A DNA stretch of 8,383 nt from CAUZIZ01 sp963579905 (GTDB taxonomy: Bacteria > Acidobacteriota > UBA6911 > RPQK01 > JAJDTT01): NCBI GenBank assembly GCA_963579905.1, contig CAUZIZ010000212.1:1-8383 (forward strand), read 5' to 3'. The notes under the pieces were generated by a model. That model saw only the letters and a program-made list of their open reading frames with translations. It searched no databases and was not told where the DNA came from. Shown here piece by piece: positions 1 to 7,030 of this stretch (positions are counted from its first letter, which is position 1; every line of letters starts with the position of its first letter). Both the position numbers and the translations under genes were made by a program.

Positions 1-238
1 CGCCCGTTGGAAGAAACTCGCTGGGTGTTGGGCCCAGACCTTGCCCGCTCCACTTCACGACCTGCTGCAACAGCCCCAGCCCGCCGTAACTGACGGCGTG
101 AATCTTCTCCAAGACTTCGTAGCTGATCCCGTCGGACGAAAGGACCGTTTTCCGAGCTTGACCATTCCAGCTGGGGCTCAACCGAGTGGCCACCTCTGCT
201 TCCCGTTTTCGGAGGATTGCGCGATGCTTTTTCTTCAC
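1..238 (-). CDS. IS1380-like transposase, N-terminal part only (runs off the left edge)
   Basis: Read on the minus strand, a GTG at 238-236 opens a frame that stays open for 79 codons to the window edge. A strong ribosome binding site (AGGAGG, 252-247) lies 8 nt upstream and decides the start. The product begins VKKKHRAILRKREAEV, a basic N-terminus, followed by GISYEVLEKIHAVSYGGLGL at about residues 42-61. From memory this matches the 'NIHYE...ACGGIGAIH' N-terminal block of IS1380-type DDE transposases common in planctomycete-like genomes. The last ~15 residues before the edge (after VVKWSG) do not obviously continue the family pattern, so a frameshift or divergence near position 40 is possible. 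The catalytic DDE residues would lie outside the window. I could not identify the terminal inverted repeat of the element with confidence; it should lie between 255 and about 390. The gene points away from the ABC transporter genes, so it is probably an insertion upstream of them. Confidence 0.6.
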   Translation of the reverse strand, partial: MKKKHRAILRKREAEVATRLSPSWNGQARKTVLSSDGISYEVLEKIHAVSYGGLGLLQQVVKWSGQGLGPTPSEFLPTG

Positions 239-518
239 CTGAAATGCCTCCTTTCGGGCCTCTCTAAAGATTCTTTGTCGAACTCCAGAATACCCGTCAG
301 GTCGGGAACTTCAGGTGTTTACAGGTGGTTTAATCCACTTCCATCTACTTGTTTTGAGGCTAGCTCCCAGGACTGGCGGACGTAGCTTTGGTCTGCAGAC
401 CGAAGTATTCTTCTTTCTTCGAGCCTTTGGTTCGACGCATCCCGGCTTGGAGCCCGCCGTCACGGCCACGCGGCGGGTGCTTTGCACCGGCCTAAAGCAA
501 CTGTTCTACGGAGTGTTC
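239..518. other. Non-coding stretch between transposase and transporter operon
   Basis: No convincing gene is seen here on either strand. An open frame continues upstream of the first permease, but its translation covers an interspersed repeat and shows no permease-like sequence, so it is not part of that protein. The stretch holds the transposase ribosome binding site (247-252, minus strand), an IS end I cannot delimit, the repeat copy at 398-464, and a GC-rich hairpin (CCCGCCG at 453-459 pairing with CGGCGGG at about 472-478). I see no convincing -35/-10 pair, so the promoter of the transporter operon is unassigned. Confidence 0.5.
398..464 (+). repeat. Interspersed repeat, copy 1 (inverted relative to the copy at the right end)
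   Basis: This ~67-bp segment aligns with the reverse complement of 8316-8380. The best block is the ~48 nt from TTCGAGCC onward, where about 38 positions match by eye, with one single-base gap. It contains a short hairpin (TCGAGCC 419-425, loop TTT, GGTTCGA 429-435, one G-T wobble). The right-hand copy has the same hairpin with perfect pairing, so structure is kept while sequence drifts. It is probably a dispersed intergenic repeat; its family name is unknown to me. Confidence 0.6.
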
Positions 519-1181
519 ATGCCTCCACCGTTCGATCTTTTACCAGCTCTGTTGTCGGGAGTGGTCGTCACGGTCCAGCTGACGCTGGGAGCGGCTGTGG
601 TCGCTTTTGTGGCTGCCTTTATCGCAGGCTTGGGGCGTTTCTCGCGTAGTCGACTCCAGCGCTCGTTGGCGAAAATCTATGTCGATATCTTCCGCGGCAC
701 ATCCGCGCTGGTACAGCTCTTCTGGGTTTACTTCGGCCTACCCCTGCTGGGAATAAGCCTCGACGCAATGGCGGCTGGCATCCTTGTCCTGGGTCTGAAC
801 GTCGGAGCCTATGGGTCTGAGGTAGTGCGGGGAGCGATCAAGTCGGTACCCAGGGAACAGGTTGAGGCAGCCGTCGCCCTGAATCTGAGCGAACGACAAA
901 CGCTGTGGTACATAGTTCTGCCACAGGCCGTACTTTTCATGATTCCTCCATTTGGGAATCTACTCATCGAGCTGCTCAAGGGCACGGCCTTGGTCTCGCT
1001 GATCACCCTAAGCGAGCTGACTTTTCGGGGACAGATGCTGAGGACCGCGATGTTTCGGTCGGGAGAAATCTTCGGCGTGATTCTGCTGCTCTATTTTCTG
1101 CTTTCCTTGATGATTACCTTCGGGATGAGACGACTGGAGCGCCGGCTCGCGATCGGCCAGGACTATGGTGGGGTAGAGTGA
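519..1181 (+). CDS. ehuC: EhuC-like amino acid/ectoine ABC transporter permease
   Basis: Inner-membrane permease of a polar amino acid-type ABC importer (HisM/GlnP family), 220 residues, a normal length. The ATG at 519 is chosen because GGAG (510-513) sits 5 nt upstream and the protein then begins directly at the first membrane helix; the longer open frame upstream translates a repeat. About five hydrophobic segments are visible (roughly 10-37, 53-80, 85-105, 135-160, 182-202). The cytoplasmic EAA loop, which contacts the ATPase, begins EAA at 116-118 and ends LPQ at 134-136, with Asn (EAAVALN) where many relatives have Gly. DIFRGTSALVQLFW, ELLKGTALVSLITL and the terminal MRRLERRL match, from memory, the EhuC subunit of the ectoine/hydroxyectoine importer. 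The partner EhuD overlaps it by 4 nt. Substrate is inferred from subfamily resemblance; a general amino acid importer is the alternative. Confidence 0.85.
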   Translation: MPPPFDLLPALLSGVVVTVQLTLGAAVVAFVAAFIAGLGRFSRSRLQRSLAKIYVDIFRGTSALVQLFWVYFGLPLLGISLDAMAAGILVLGLNVGAYGSEVVRGAIKSVPREQVEAAVALNLSERQTLWYIVLPQAVLFMIPPFGNLLIELLKGTALVSLITLSELTFRGQMLRTAMFRSGEIFGVILLLYFLLSLMITFGMRRLERRLAIGQDYGGVE

Positions 1182-1834
1182 GCTTCGACTGGAACCTGGT
1201 GCTAGAGATCCTGCCAGCCTTGCTCTCCGCGTTTCTTGTGACGGTACAGGCCAGTCTCCTGGGAATGGCGGTGGCACTGCTTCTGGGTCTGGTCTGGGCT
1301 CTCCTGCGGCGCTCCGGTAATCGTTTGGTTGCGTGGTCGGCAACCTGGACGATCGAGTTCATTCGGAGCACTCCTCTGTTGGTCCAAGTCTACTTCCTGT
1401 TTTATGTGCTGCCATCCTTTGGCCTTAGCTGGTCGCCTCTGGTCACTGGCGTGATTGCTCTGGGGCTTCACTACAGCGCCTATACGGCCGAGGTGTACCG
1501 GACGGGCATCGATAACCTTCCGAAAGGGCAGTGGGAGGCCGCCATGGCCCTGAATCTAGGTCGCTTCGATACCTACAGGTCGGTGGTGTTGCCACAGGCC
1601 ATTCCACCCATGATCCCGGCGCTGGGGAACTATCTCGTGGCGATCTTCAAGGAGACGCCGGTGTTGGCGGCGATTACTGTGAACGAGCTGTTGCAGACGG
1701 CAAAGCTGATAGGTGCCGATAGCTTTCGCTACCTGGAGCCCTTGACCGTAGTGGGTATATTGTTCTTGATAGCCAGTCTGTTATCCGCCAGGTTGGTGGA
1801 GAAGCTGGAGGCACGATTTGTCCCAACAGAGTAG
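1178..1834 (+). CDS. ehuD: EhuD-like amino acid/ectoine ABC transporter permease
   Basis: Second permease of the importer, 218 residues, expected to form the membrane heterodimer with the upstream permease. The start is GTG at 1178, overlapping the previous stop as GTGA, the usual sign of translational coupling; a G-rich stretch (1167-1173) just upstream may serve as ribosome binding site. The frame is open further upstream, but that part is out-of-frame reading of the first permease. About five hydrophobic segments are visible, starting at LPALLSAFLVTVQASLLGM. The EAA loop is at 120-140 (EAAMALN ... VVLPQ). FIRSTPLLVQVYFLFYVLP, GLHYSAYTAEVYR, FKETPVLAAITV and YLEPLTVVG are, from memory, characteristic of EhuD. 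No frameshift or missing motif is seen, so the gene looks functional. The importer's binding protein, EhuB, is absent from the window. Confidence 0.85.
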   Translation: MSFDWNLVLEILPALLSAFLVTVQASLLGMAVALLLGLVWALLRRSGNRLVAWSATWTIEFIRSTPLLVQVYFLFYVLPSFGLSWSPLVTGVIALGLHYSAYTAEVYRTGIDNLPKGQWEAAMALNLGRFDTYRSVVLPQAIPPMIPALGNYLVAIFKETPVLAAITVNELLQTAKLIGADSFRYLEPLTVVGILFLIASLLSARLVEKLEARFVPTE

Positions 1835-2618
1835 GAGGAAACTTGAAGTCGACCCGATCCTGAGAATGCGTCGAGTCCGGAAGTCCTATGGCGATTTGCT
1901 GGTACTGGACGATCTCGATCTGGAGGTAGCGCCGTCCGAAAGGATCGCTCTTATTGGCCCCAGTGGCTCCGGAAAATCGACGATCCTTCGGATCCTTATG
2001 ACTCTGGAAAGGGTCGATTCCGGAGAGATTCAGATCGAGGGCGAGAGCGTGTGGACGTACCTCCATAAGGGTGCTCAGGTCCCGGCGAATGAGCAACATC
2101 TGAGAAAGATTCGGCGAAAGGTCGGCATGATCTTTCAGCAGTTCAACCTGTTTCCTCATATGAACGTGCTCCGAAATCTGACGGAGGCACCGGTAAGAGT
2201 TCTCGGATTGTCCAGCGAGGAGGCTCGTGGGCGGGCGCTGGAGTTGCTTGAACTGATTGGGCTGACGGACAAGATCGATGCCTACCCCGCGCAGCTTTCC
2301 GGAGGTCAAAAACAACGAGTCGCTATTGCTCGGGCGCTGGCGATGCGACCCAGGATCATGCTCTTCGACGAGGTGACCTCGGCACTGGATCCGGAGCTGG
2401 TAGGCGAGGTCCTGAACGTACTGCGCAGATTGGCTCGGGATAGCAACATTACGATGTTGATCGTGACCCACCACATGCGGTTTGCCCAGGATATTGCGGA
2501 TCGTGTGGTCTTCCTGGAGGCGGGAAGAATTGTTGAAGAGGGGCTGCCGGAAGTAATGTTTTCCCGTCCCAGCCATCCCCGGACCCGGGAGTTCCTGGAA
2601 AGCGTCTTGGAACAGTAG
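1818..2618 (+). CDS. ehuA: EhuA-like ABC transporter ATPase
   Basis: Cytoplasmic ATPase that powers the two permeases, 266 residues. All motifs are intact: Walker A GPSGSGKST (47-55), Q-loop FQQFNLFP (106-113), signature LSGGQ (150-154), Walker B IMLFDE (170-175) and switch His218. After the second strand comes an extra segment around WTYLHKGAQVPANEQHL (79-95), which with LTEAPVRVLGL and MLFDEVTSALDPELVGEVLN closely recalls EhuA. I chose the TTG at 1818: GGAGG (1807-1811) lies 6 nt upstream, and the only in-frame ATG (1866) would cut into the first strand (ILRMRRVRKSYG). A second AGGAGG (1833-1838) has no in-frame start at useful spacing. The gene overlaps ehuD by 17 nt, so the three genes form one transcription unit. 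The start is less certain than the rest. Confidence 0.85.
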   Translation: MSQQSRRKLEVDPILRMRRVRKSYGDLLVLDDLDLEVAPSERIALIGPSGSGKSTILRILMTLERVDSGEIQIEGESVWTYLHKGAQVPANEQHLRKIRRKVGMIFQQFNLFPHMNVLRNLTEAPVRVLGLSSEEARGRALELLELIGLTDKIDAYPAQLSGGQKQRVAIARALAMRPRIMLFDEVTSALDPELVGEVLNVLRRLARDSNITMLIVTHHMRFAQDIADRVVFLEAGRIVEEGLPEVMFSRPSHPRTREFLESVLEQ

Positions 2619-2873
2619 GGAACGCTCCCCCAGAGTCCCATTTTCAAGGCTTACCAGGCCTGTGAAGAATGCGTCTTCAGAACCAACGAAGCTCCCCTCA
2701 ACCTGATACTATGCTCGCAGGATGAGAGCAGTGAAGGGACCCCCCCCAGCGAACAATCTGGTCACCTCGGTTTGTGTATCGGACCTCCCGCGGGTGCAGG
2801 TTAGCACGCGTGTTGGTCTTTTCTTCTTGCTCGTGCTGCTTCGCCCCACTTTGGATGGGCTCAGGGTGGTGGG
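2619..2873. other. Intergenic stretch after the transporter operon
   Basis: No intact gene is seen. Just after ehuA there are only weak stems (AGGC/GCCT at about 2647-2661; TGAAGA/TCTTCA at about 2662-2678) without a following T-run, so no clear intrinsic terminator. A TGATACTAT string at 2704-2712 resembles an extended -10 but lacks a convincing -35. An eight-C homopolymer sits at 2740-2747. Around 2800-2860 a hydrophobic reading (RVGLFFLLVLL) looks like the orphaned signal peptide of the broken adaptor gene that follows. Confidence 0.4.
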
Positions 2874-3782
2874 GTGGCCGTGGTGGTCTCGAGTGTTGTC
2901 AAGCGTGAGGTGACGGTCGGCGAGACCTTCATTGGAACCGTGATGCCTGCTCGGCGAACCGTCGTTGGCAGCGGCGCGGATGGGCGAGTCCGTGAACTCC
3001 TGGTCAACGACGGAGAAGAGGTTCGGAAGGGTGATCCGGTGGCACGGCTGCGATCCAAGACCCTGCAGATTGAGCTAGCAGCCGCGCAAGCTCAGCTAGA
3101 GATCCGAGAGTACGGATTGGCGGAATTAGAGCATGGATCTCTACCTCAAGAGATCGCTCAGGCCAAGGCCCGAGTGCGTGATGCCCGGGCGGTGATGGAG
3201 TATTCTCGCTCCCAATACAAGCGTATGAAGTCGCTCTTCGAGAGCGGCCCGGTATCCCAGGATGAGTTGGACGAATCAACCTCGTCCTGGCTAGCCGCAG
3301 AACAGAGTCATCTGGGTGCGCAGGCCGCCTATGACCTGGCGGTACAAGGACCTCGACCCGAGAGGATTGCGCAAGCCAGAGCCCTGGTCCGTTCCCAGCA
3401 AGAGGGAGTTCGACGTGTTGAGGACCTCCTCGTAAAACATACCATCCGGGCGCCTTTCGATGGCTTTGTGGTCAAGAAGTACACCGGAATCAGGGCTTGG
3501 ATTCGCCGGGGCGATCCGGTAGTTGATGTGGTTGAGCTGGATCCGGTGGAAATCGAGATCTCGATTCCAAAAACCTACATTCCCTACCTCGAAGTGGGGA
3601 CCATCCAAGCCATACAGCTAGAGGCGTTGAGCGGAAGGATACTCGAAGAATTGGAGCAGCCGCTGCTGGGAACGGTGGTCCGGATCATTCCTCAAGCCGA
3701 CCTGCGCTCGCGGACGTTTCCGGTAAAGCTCCGAGTCGAAAACCCCCGTCAAGGCAGTAGCCATTTGCTCAAAGCTGGCATG
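2722..3782 (+). pseudogene. RND efflux periplasmic adaptor (HlyD/MFP family), broken at both ends
   Basis: Remnant of a membrane fusion protein that would bridge an inner-membrane RND pump and an outer-membrane channel. From GTG 2874 the frame encodes 303 recognisable adaptor residues: first lipoyl/barrel half (GTVMPARRTVVGSGADGRVR, 21-40, then VRKGDPVARL), a long alpha-helical hairpin rich in A/E/Q/R (about 63-180), the second half with IRAPFDGFVV (181-190) and the beta-barrel up to LLKAGM (298-303). No good start or signal peptide exists in this frame. A signal-like hydrophobic stretch lies just upstream in another frame (open from ATG 2722), and one extra G in the G-run at 2864-2874 would join them (…VVGVAVVVSS). 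At KAGM the adaptor is cut and joined to RND pump sequence; the frame then runs 24 meaningless codons to a stop at 3852-3854. The C-terminal membrane-proximal domain is lost. The left boundary is uncertain. Confidence 0.8.
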
Positions 3783-5645
3783 CGTGTTTTTGCCGATTCT
3801 GTTTGTCCAGGAGGAAGCCGGCCAGCTCTTTCGCGATATCGCTCTGGCGATTAGTTCTGCGGTAGGAGTGTCTCTTCTGATTTCCGTAACCGTGATTCCT
3901 ACTTCCACTGCCAGGTTATTCCGAAAAGGTAGCGAAGGCTTGGAAGCCGCGCCGGCAGGACGTTTTTCTTCCGGTGGGATGGGTCGATTACTTGCTCGCC
4001 TGGACCACTGGGGCTCTGAGTTCGTGCGCTATGTAATCTAGATAAATGCCTGGATTCAGGGTGCTATGAGGCGACGCTTTGTGGTGGTCGGAGTCCTGGT
4101 CGGTTTGGCAATCCTGCTAACTTTCCTGTTCTGGCCCAAGATCGAGTACCTTCCCAGCGGGAACCGCAACCTGGTGATCGGTCTTTTGATGCCTCCCTCC
4201 GGGTACCATGTCGATCGTGTCATGGAAATGGGGCAGAGCGTGGAAGACGCGCTCAGAAAATACTGGGACACCGATCCCGACTCCGAGGAGGCCCGGCAGC
4301 TCGACTATCCTGCCATTCGCGACTTTTTCTATGTGGCCCGACGTCGACAGGAGTTCCTGGGCCTGGGATCGGCTGACCCCACGCGGGCCGGCGAGCTCAT
4401 TCCTCTGGTGCGCAGCCTGCAGGACAAGTTGCCGGGGACCATCATCGTTGCCAATCAGAGTAGTCTCTTTTCGCGCGGGCGTACGGCCGGTCGGAATATC
4501 GATATCGAAATCTCCGGACCGGAGCTGATACCGCTGGTGGAGCTTGGTAGGGAGATCCTGGCCCAGGTCGGAGAGGTAATTCCCGACTCTCAGGCTCGCC
4601 CTATCCCAAGCCTGGACCTGTCTTCTCCTGAAGTGCACGTATCGCCTAAGCTGGTGCAGTCCAAGGATATGGAGGTGAGTGCCCAGGATTTGGGCTATAT
4701 GGTTGACGCCTTGGTCGATGGGGCGTATGCCGCCGACTATTTCGTTGATGGACAGCGAGTGGACTTGACGCTCATAGGAAATCCAAACTACGAGGGGCGG
4801 ACCCAGGATCTGAAGGGCCTCTATGTCTCAACTCCTGAGGCTCGTGTGCCCGTTCGGCTGGACTTGCTGGCTCATATCGACATCAGTTACGGTGCCGAAC
4901 AGATCAATCACCGGGAACGGCTGCGCGCCATCACGATCCGAGTGATTCCACCCCCCGAACTGGCTTTCGAGGAGGCTCTCGATCTCATCAACGAGGGGAT
5001 CCTCAATCCCCTTCGGGAGCGCGAGTCTGTCGGGAAAGAGATCCTGATCAACTTGAGTGGGACAGCGGACAAATTGCAGGACACCTGGTAGGCGATGCGC
5101 TGGAACCTCTTCTTTGCACTGTTGATCACCTAATCTGTTGATGGCCGAACTTTTCGAATCGTGGCTCTACCCGCTGGTCATAATCCGGAGTGTGCCACTG
5201 GGTGTGGTAGGCGGGATTCTGGGCCTGAGGCTGCTGGGTGTGTATCTCGGGCTGCAGGGGCAGCCCCCTCAAACGCTGGACGTGCTCACGATGTTGGGCT
5301 TCATCATTCTGGTGGGTACCCGTAGTCAACAACGCCATCCTCATCGTCCATCAGTCGCTCAACCACCTTCGTTTTGATGGACTCTCGGCCAATGAATCGA
5401 TCTTGCAGGCCATCAGCACCCGGATTCGTCCCATTTTCATGACGACCACGACCACGGTATTTGGCCTTGCCCCTCTCGTGCTCTTCCCCGGGGCCGGAAG
5501 CGAACTCTATCGTGGTCTGGGCAGCGTGGTACTGGGAGGCCTTCTGGTGTCCACCATTTTTACCCTGGTGCTCGTCCCAACTCTGTTTAGCCTGGCGCTG
5601 GAGGGAAGGGAGCGGATGCTAGAAAGGTCACCAAAGCGCGTGTAG
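3783..5645 (+). pseudogene. RND efflux transporter, N-terminally deleted, with two stops and two frameshifts
   Basis: Remains of a proton-driven RND pump. The sequence starts at VFLPILFVQEEAGQLFRDIALAI, corresponding to the end of TM5 and TM6 of AcrB-type pumps, so TM1-5, the first periplasmic domain and the TM4 proton-relay aspartates are gone. It continues in one frame through an in-frame TAG (4039-4041, context FVRYVI*INAWIQG), TM7 (VVVGVLVGLAILLTFLFW), the second periplasmic domain (e.g. SLDLSSPEVHVSPKLVQ) and a second TAG (5089-5091, DTW*AMRWNLFFALLIT). An extra A at 5132/5133 then creates a TAA, and reading resumes two frames over at LLMAELFESWLYPLVII. An extra C in CCC at 5319-5321 shifts reading again to VVNNAILIVHQ, TM11 (IFMTTTTTVFGLAPLVLF) and TM12, ending at the natural stop 5643-5645. 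The protein cannot work even with readthrough. The surrounding metabolic genes are intact, so poor sequence quality is an unlikely explanation for all five lesions. Confidence 0.88.
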
Positions 5646-5785
5646 TGCAGCGCGCCATAAGTTTTGAACCAGTGTTCAGCAGCCCCTCGTCGCCGCTGGC
5701 GTTGTTGCACTCGCTCGCGACGCCTAGCCAGCGACAACGATTGACTACTGTCCCCTGGCTCAGAACTGATGGCGAGCTGCACTAG
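5642..5785. mobile_element. 144-bp element with 31-bp terminal inverted repeats (MITE-like)
   Basis: The left arm (5642-5672, beginning GTAGTGCAGC) and the reverse complement of the right arm (5755-5785, ending GCTGCACTAG) match at 26 of 31 positions. The interior holds a further 9-bp hairpin with one wobble (CGTTGTTGC 5700-5708 with GCGACAACG 5731-5739). There is no room for a gene. Size and symmetry suit a miniature inverted-repeat transposable element or a REP-doublet-like unit. The left arm covers the stop codon of the RND pseudogene. I see no clear target-site duplication, so mobility is inferred. A large transcribed hairpin acting as terminator is the alternative, though no T-run follows. 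Confidence 0.55.
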
Positions 5786-5863
5786 GTTACGGGGCAATAT
5801 GAGAACTCATCAGGCGCCTGGAAAGGTGGCGTAAGCCGTCGTGCTCGGCTAAGCTAGACTGCT

Positions 5864-7030
5864 ATGACATCAGGTATTGACTGGAACCCAATGTTGGCGG
5901 CTTTGCCGTTCTCACCGATTCGCAAGATGTTCAATACGGCATCTGAAATGGAGAATGTCGTCCATCTCTCAATCGGGCAACCCGACTTCCCGACGCCTCC
6001 CCACATCGTCGAAGCCTACGTAAAAGCTCTGCGCGAGGGCAAGACCCGGTACGAACTCGACGCCGGCCTGCCCCAACTTCGAGAGGCGGTCGCCAGCTCC
6101 TACAATGGGCACTACGGTATCGATCTGGGCGCCGACAATGTATTGATCACCACGGGCTGCTGTCAGGCGATGTTCATGGCCCTTACCGCGGCGGTTAAAC
6201 CGGGCATGGAGGTTATCGTGGTAGAGCCGGTTTTCGTCCTGGTACACGTTATAAGGATGGCCGGAGCAATACCGCGGCCGGTTGTCACCACTGCCGAAAA
6301 CGGATATCAGCTAGATTTGCAGCAGGTGTTGTCAGCGATCAATGAGAACACCTGTGGGATCATGCTGAGCTCGCCTGGAAATCCCACTGGAACCGTGTAT
6401 CCTCGCTCCATTGTGGAAGGGATATGCAGAGCAGCTTCCGAGCATGGACTGGCCTTGATCAGCGACGAAGTCTATGAGCGGCTGATCCTGGACGGGAGCG
6501 AGCACGCATCAGCTTTGACTTGCTCGCCCACGCTCGACAACGTGATTGTAGCCAGCAGCGTTTCAAAGACCTACGCGATGGCGGGCTGCCGATTGGGGTG
6601 GGCTATTTCCAGTCCTGAAAACATCACCGCCCTTCAGCGGTATCACATGTTCATCAGCACCAACGAGAATACCCCCGCCCAGTGGGCCTCGATCGCTGCC
6701 CTGGAGGGAGATCAAAGCTGCGTTACTGATATGGTTCAGGAGTATCGGACGCGGCGCGATCGGGTTGTGAAGCTGGTTGACGAGTGCCCTCATCTGACAG
6801 GATATCAACCTGAAGGTGCTTTCTATATCATGCCGTCTCTGCCCGCTAAGGTGGATGGGTTCGACCTGGCGATTCGGATGCTGCAGGAGATTGGAGTCTG
6901 CACTATTCCCGGTGGGGCGTTTGGAGATTCGTGTAACAACGCGCTACGCATCAGCTTTGCAACCTCGATGGAGCAGATCGAATCGGCCTTCGAAAGGATG
7001 ATCCCATGGTTAGAAAAACAATCATTCTGA
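5864..7030 (+). CDS. Class I/II PLP-dependent aminotransferase (aspartate aminotransferase fold)
   Basis: Cytoplasmic pyridoxal-phosphate enzyme, 388 residues, normal for the AAT-like Ib group. Visible landmarks: substrate-loop SIGQPDFPTPPHIV (36-49), the YELDAGLPQLREAV block (63-76), PGNPTG with Asn173, SDEVYE with Asp201 (pyridine nitrogen) and Tyr204, SSVSKTYAMAGCRLGW with Schiff-base Lys235 and phosphate-binding Arg243, and ALRISF with Arg362 for the substrate alpha-carboxylate. All catalytic residues are present. The ATG at 5864 is the first possible start, since an in-frame TAG lies at 5855-5857; no good ribosome binding site precedes it, so it may be weakly translated or leaderless. 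The next gene overlaps its end by 25 nt, so the two are co-transcribed. Amino donor and acceptor cannot be read from sequence. It is not the class III type aminotransferase known from ectoine degradation (DoeD). Confidence 0.9.
   Translation: MTSGIDWNPMLAALPFSPIRKMFNTASEMENVVHLSIGQPDFPTPPHIVEAYVKALREGKTRYELDAGLPQLREAVASSYNGHYGIDLGADNVLITTGCCQAMFMALTAAVKPGMEVIVVEPVFVLVHVIRMAGAIPRPVVTTAENGYQLDLQQVLSAINENTCGIMLSSPGNPTGTVYPRSIVEGICRAASEHGLALISDEVYERLILDGSEHASALTCSPTLDNVIVASSVSKTYAMAGCRLGWAISSPENITALQRYHMFISTNENTPAQWASIAALEGDQSCVTDMVQEYRTRRDRVVKLVDECPHLTGYQPEGAFYIMPSLPAKVDGFDLAIRMLQEIGVCTIPGGAFGDSCNNALRISFATSMEQIESAFERMIPWLEKQSF

Noticed and set aside
41..385. Open frame of 114 codons on the plus strand
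   Set aside because: It is antisense to the transposase reading and runs on through non-coding sequence; no protein-like features and no ribosome binding site.
315..518. N-terminal extension of the first permease
   Set aside because: It translates the interspersed repeat; the ATG at 519 has a good ribosome binding site and matches the usual permease start.
1674..2576. 300-codon open frame on the minus strand inside ehuD/ehuA
   Set aside because: Shadow of the ATPase gene, which carries every ABC motif on the plus strand.
2647..2678. Weak stems after ehuA as an intrinsic terminator
   Set aside because: Stems are short (4-6 bp) and no T-run follows.
2704..2712. Extended -10-like TGATACTAT as a promoter for the adaptor gene
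   Set aside because: No -35 at suitable spacing, and the gene is dead; not enough to call.
4117..4638. 173-codon minus-strand frame within the RND remnant
   Set aside because: Antisense to sequence with clear RND homology; no domain-like content.
4066..5091. 341-codon frame as a separate intact membrane protein gene
   Set aside because: It is in the same frame as the preceding fragment, covers only TM7 and the second periplasmic domain of an RND pump, and ends at a nonsense codon inside a conserved block.
5130..5134. Programmed ribosomal frameshift in the pump gene
   Set aside because: No slippery heptamer is apparent, and nearby nonsense codons and the N-terminal deletion make decay the simpler explanation.
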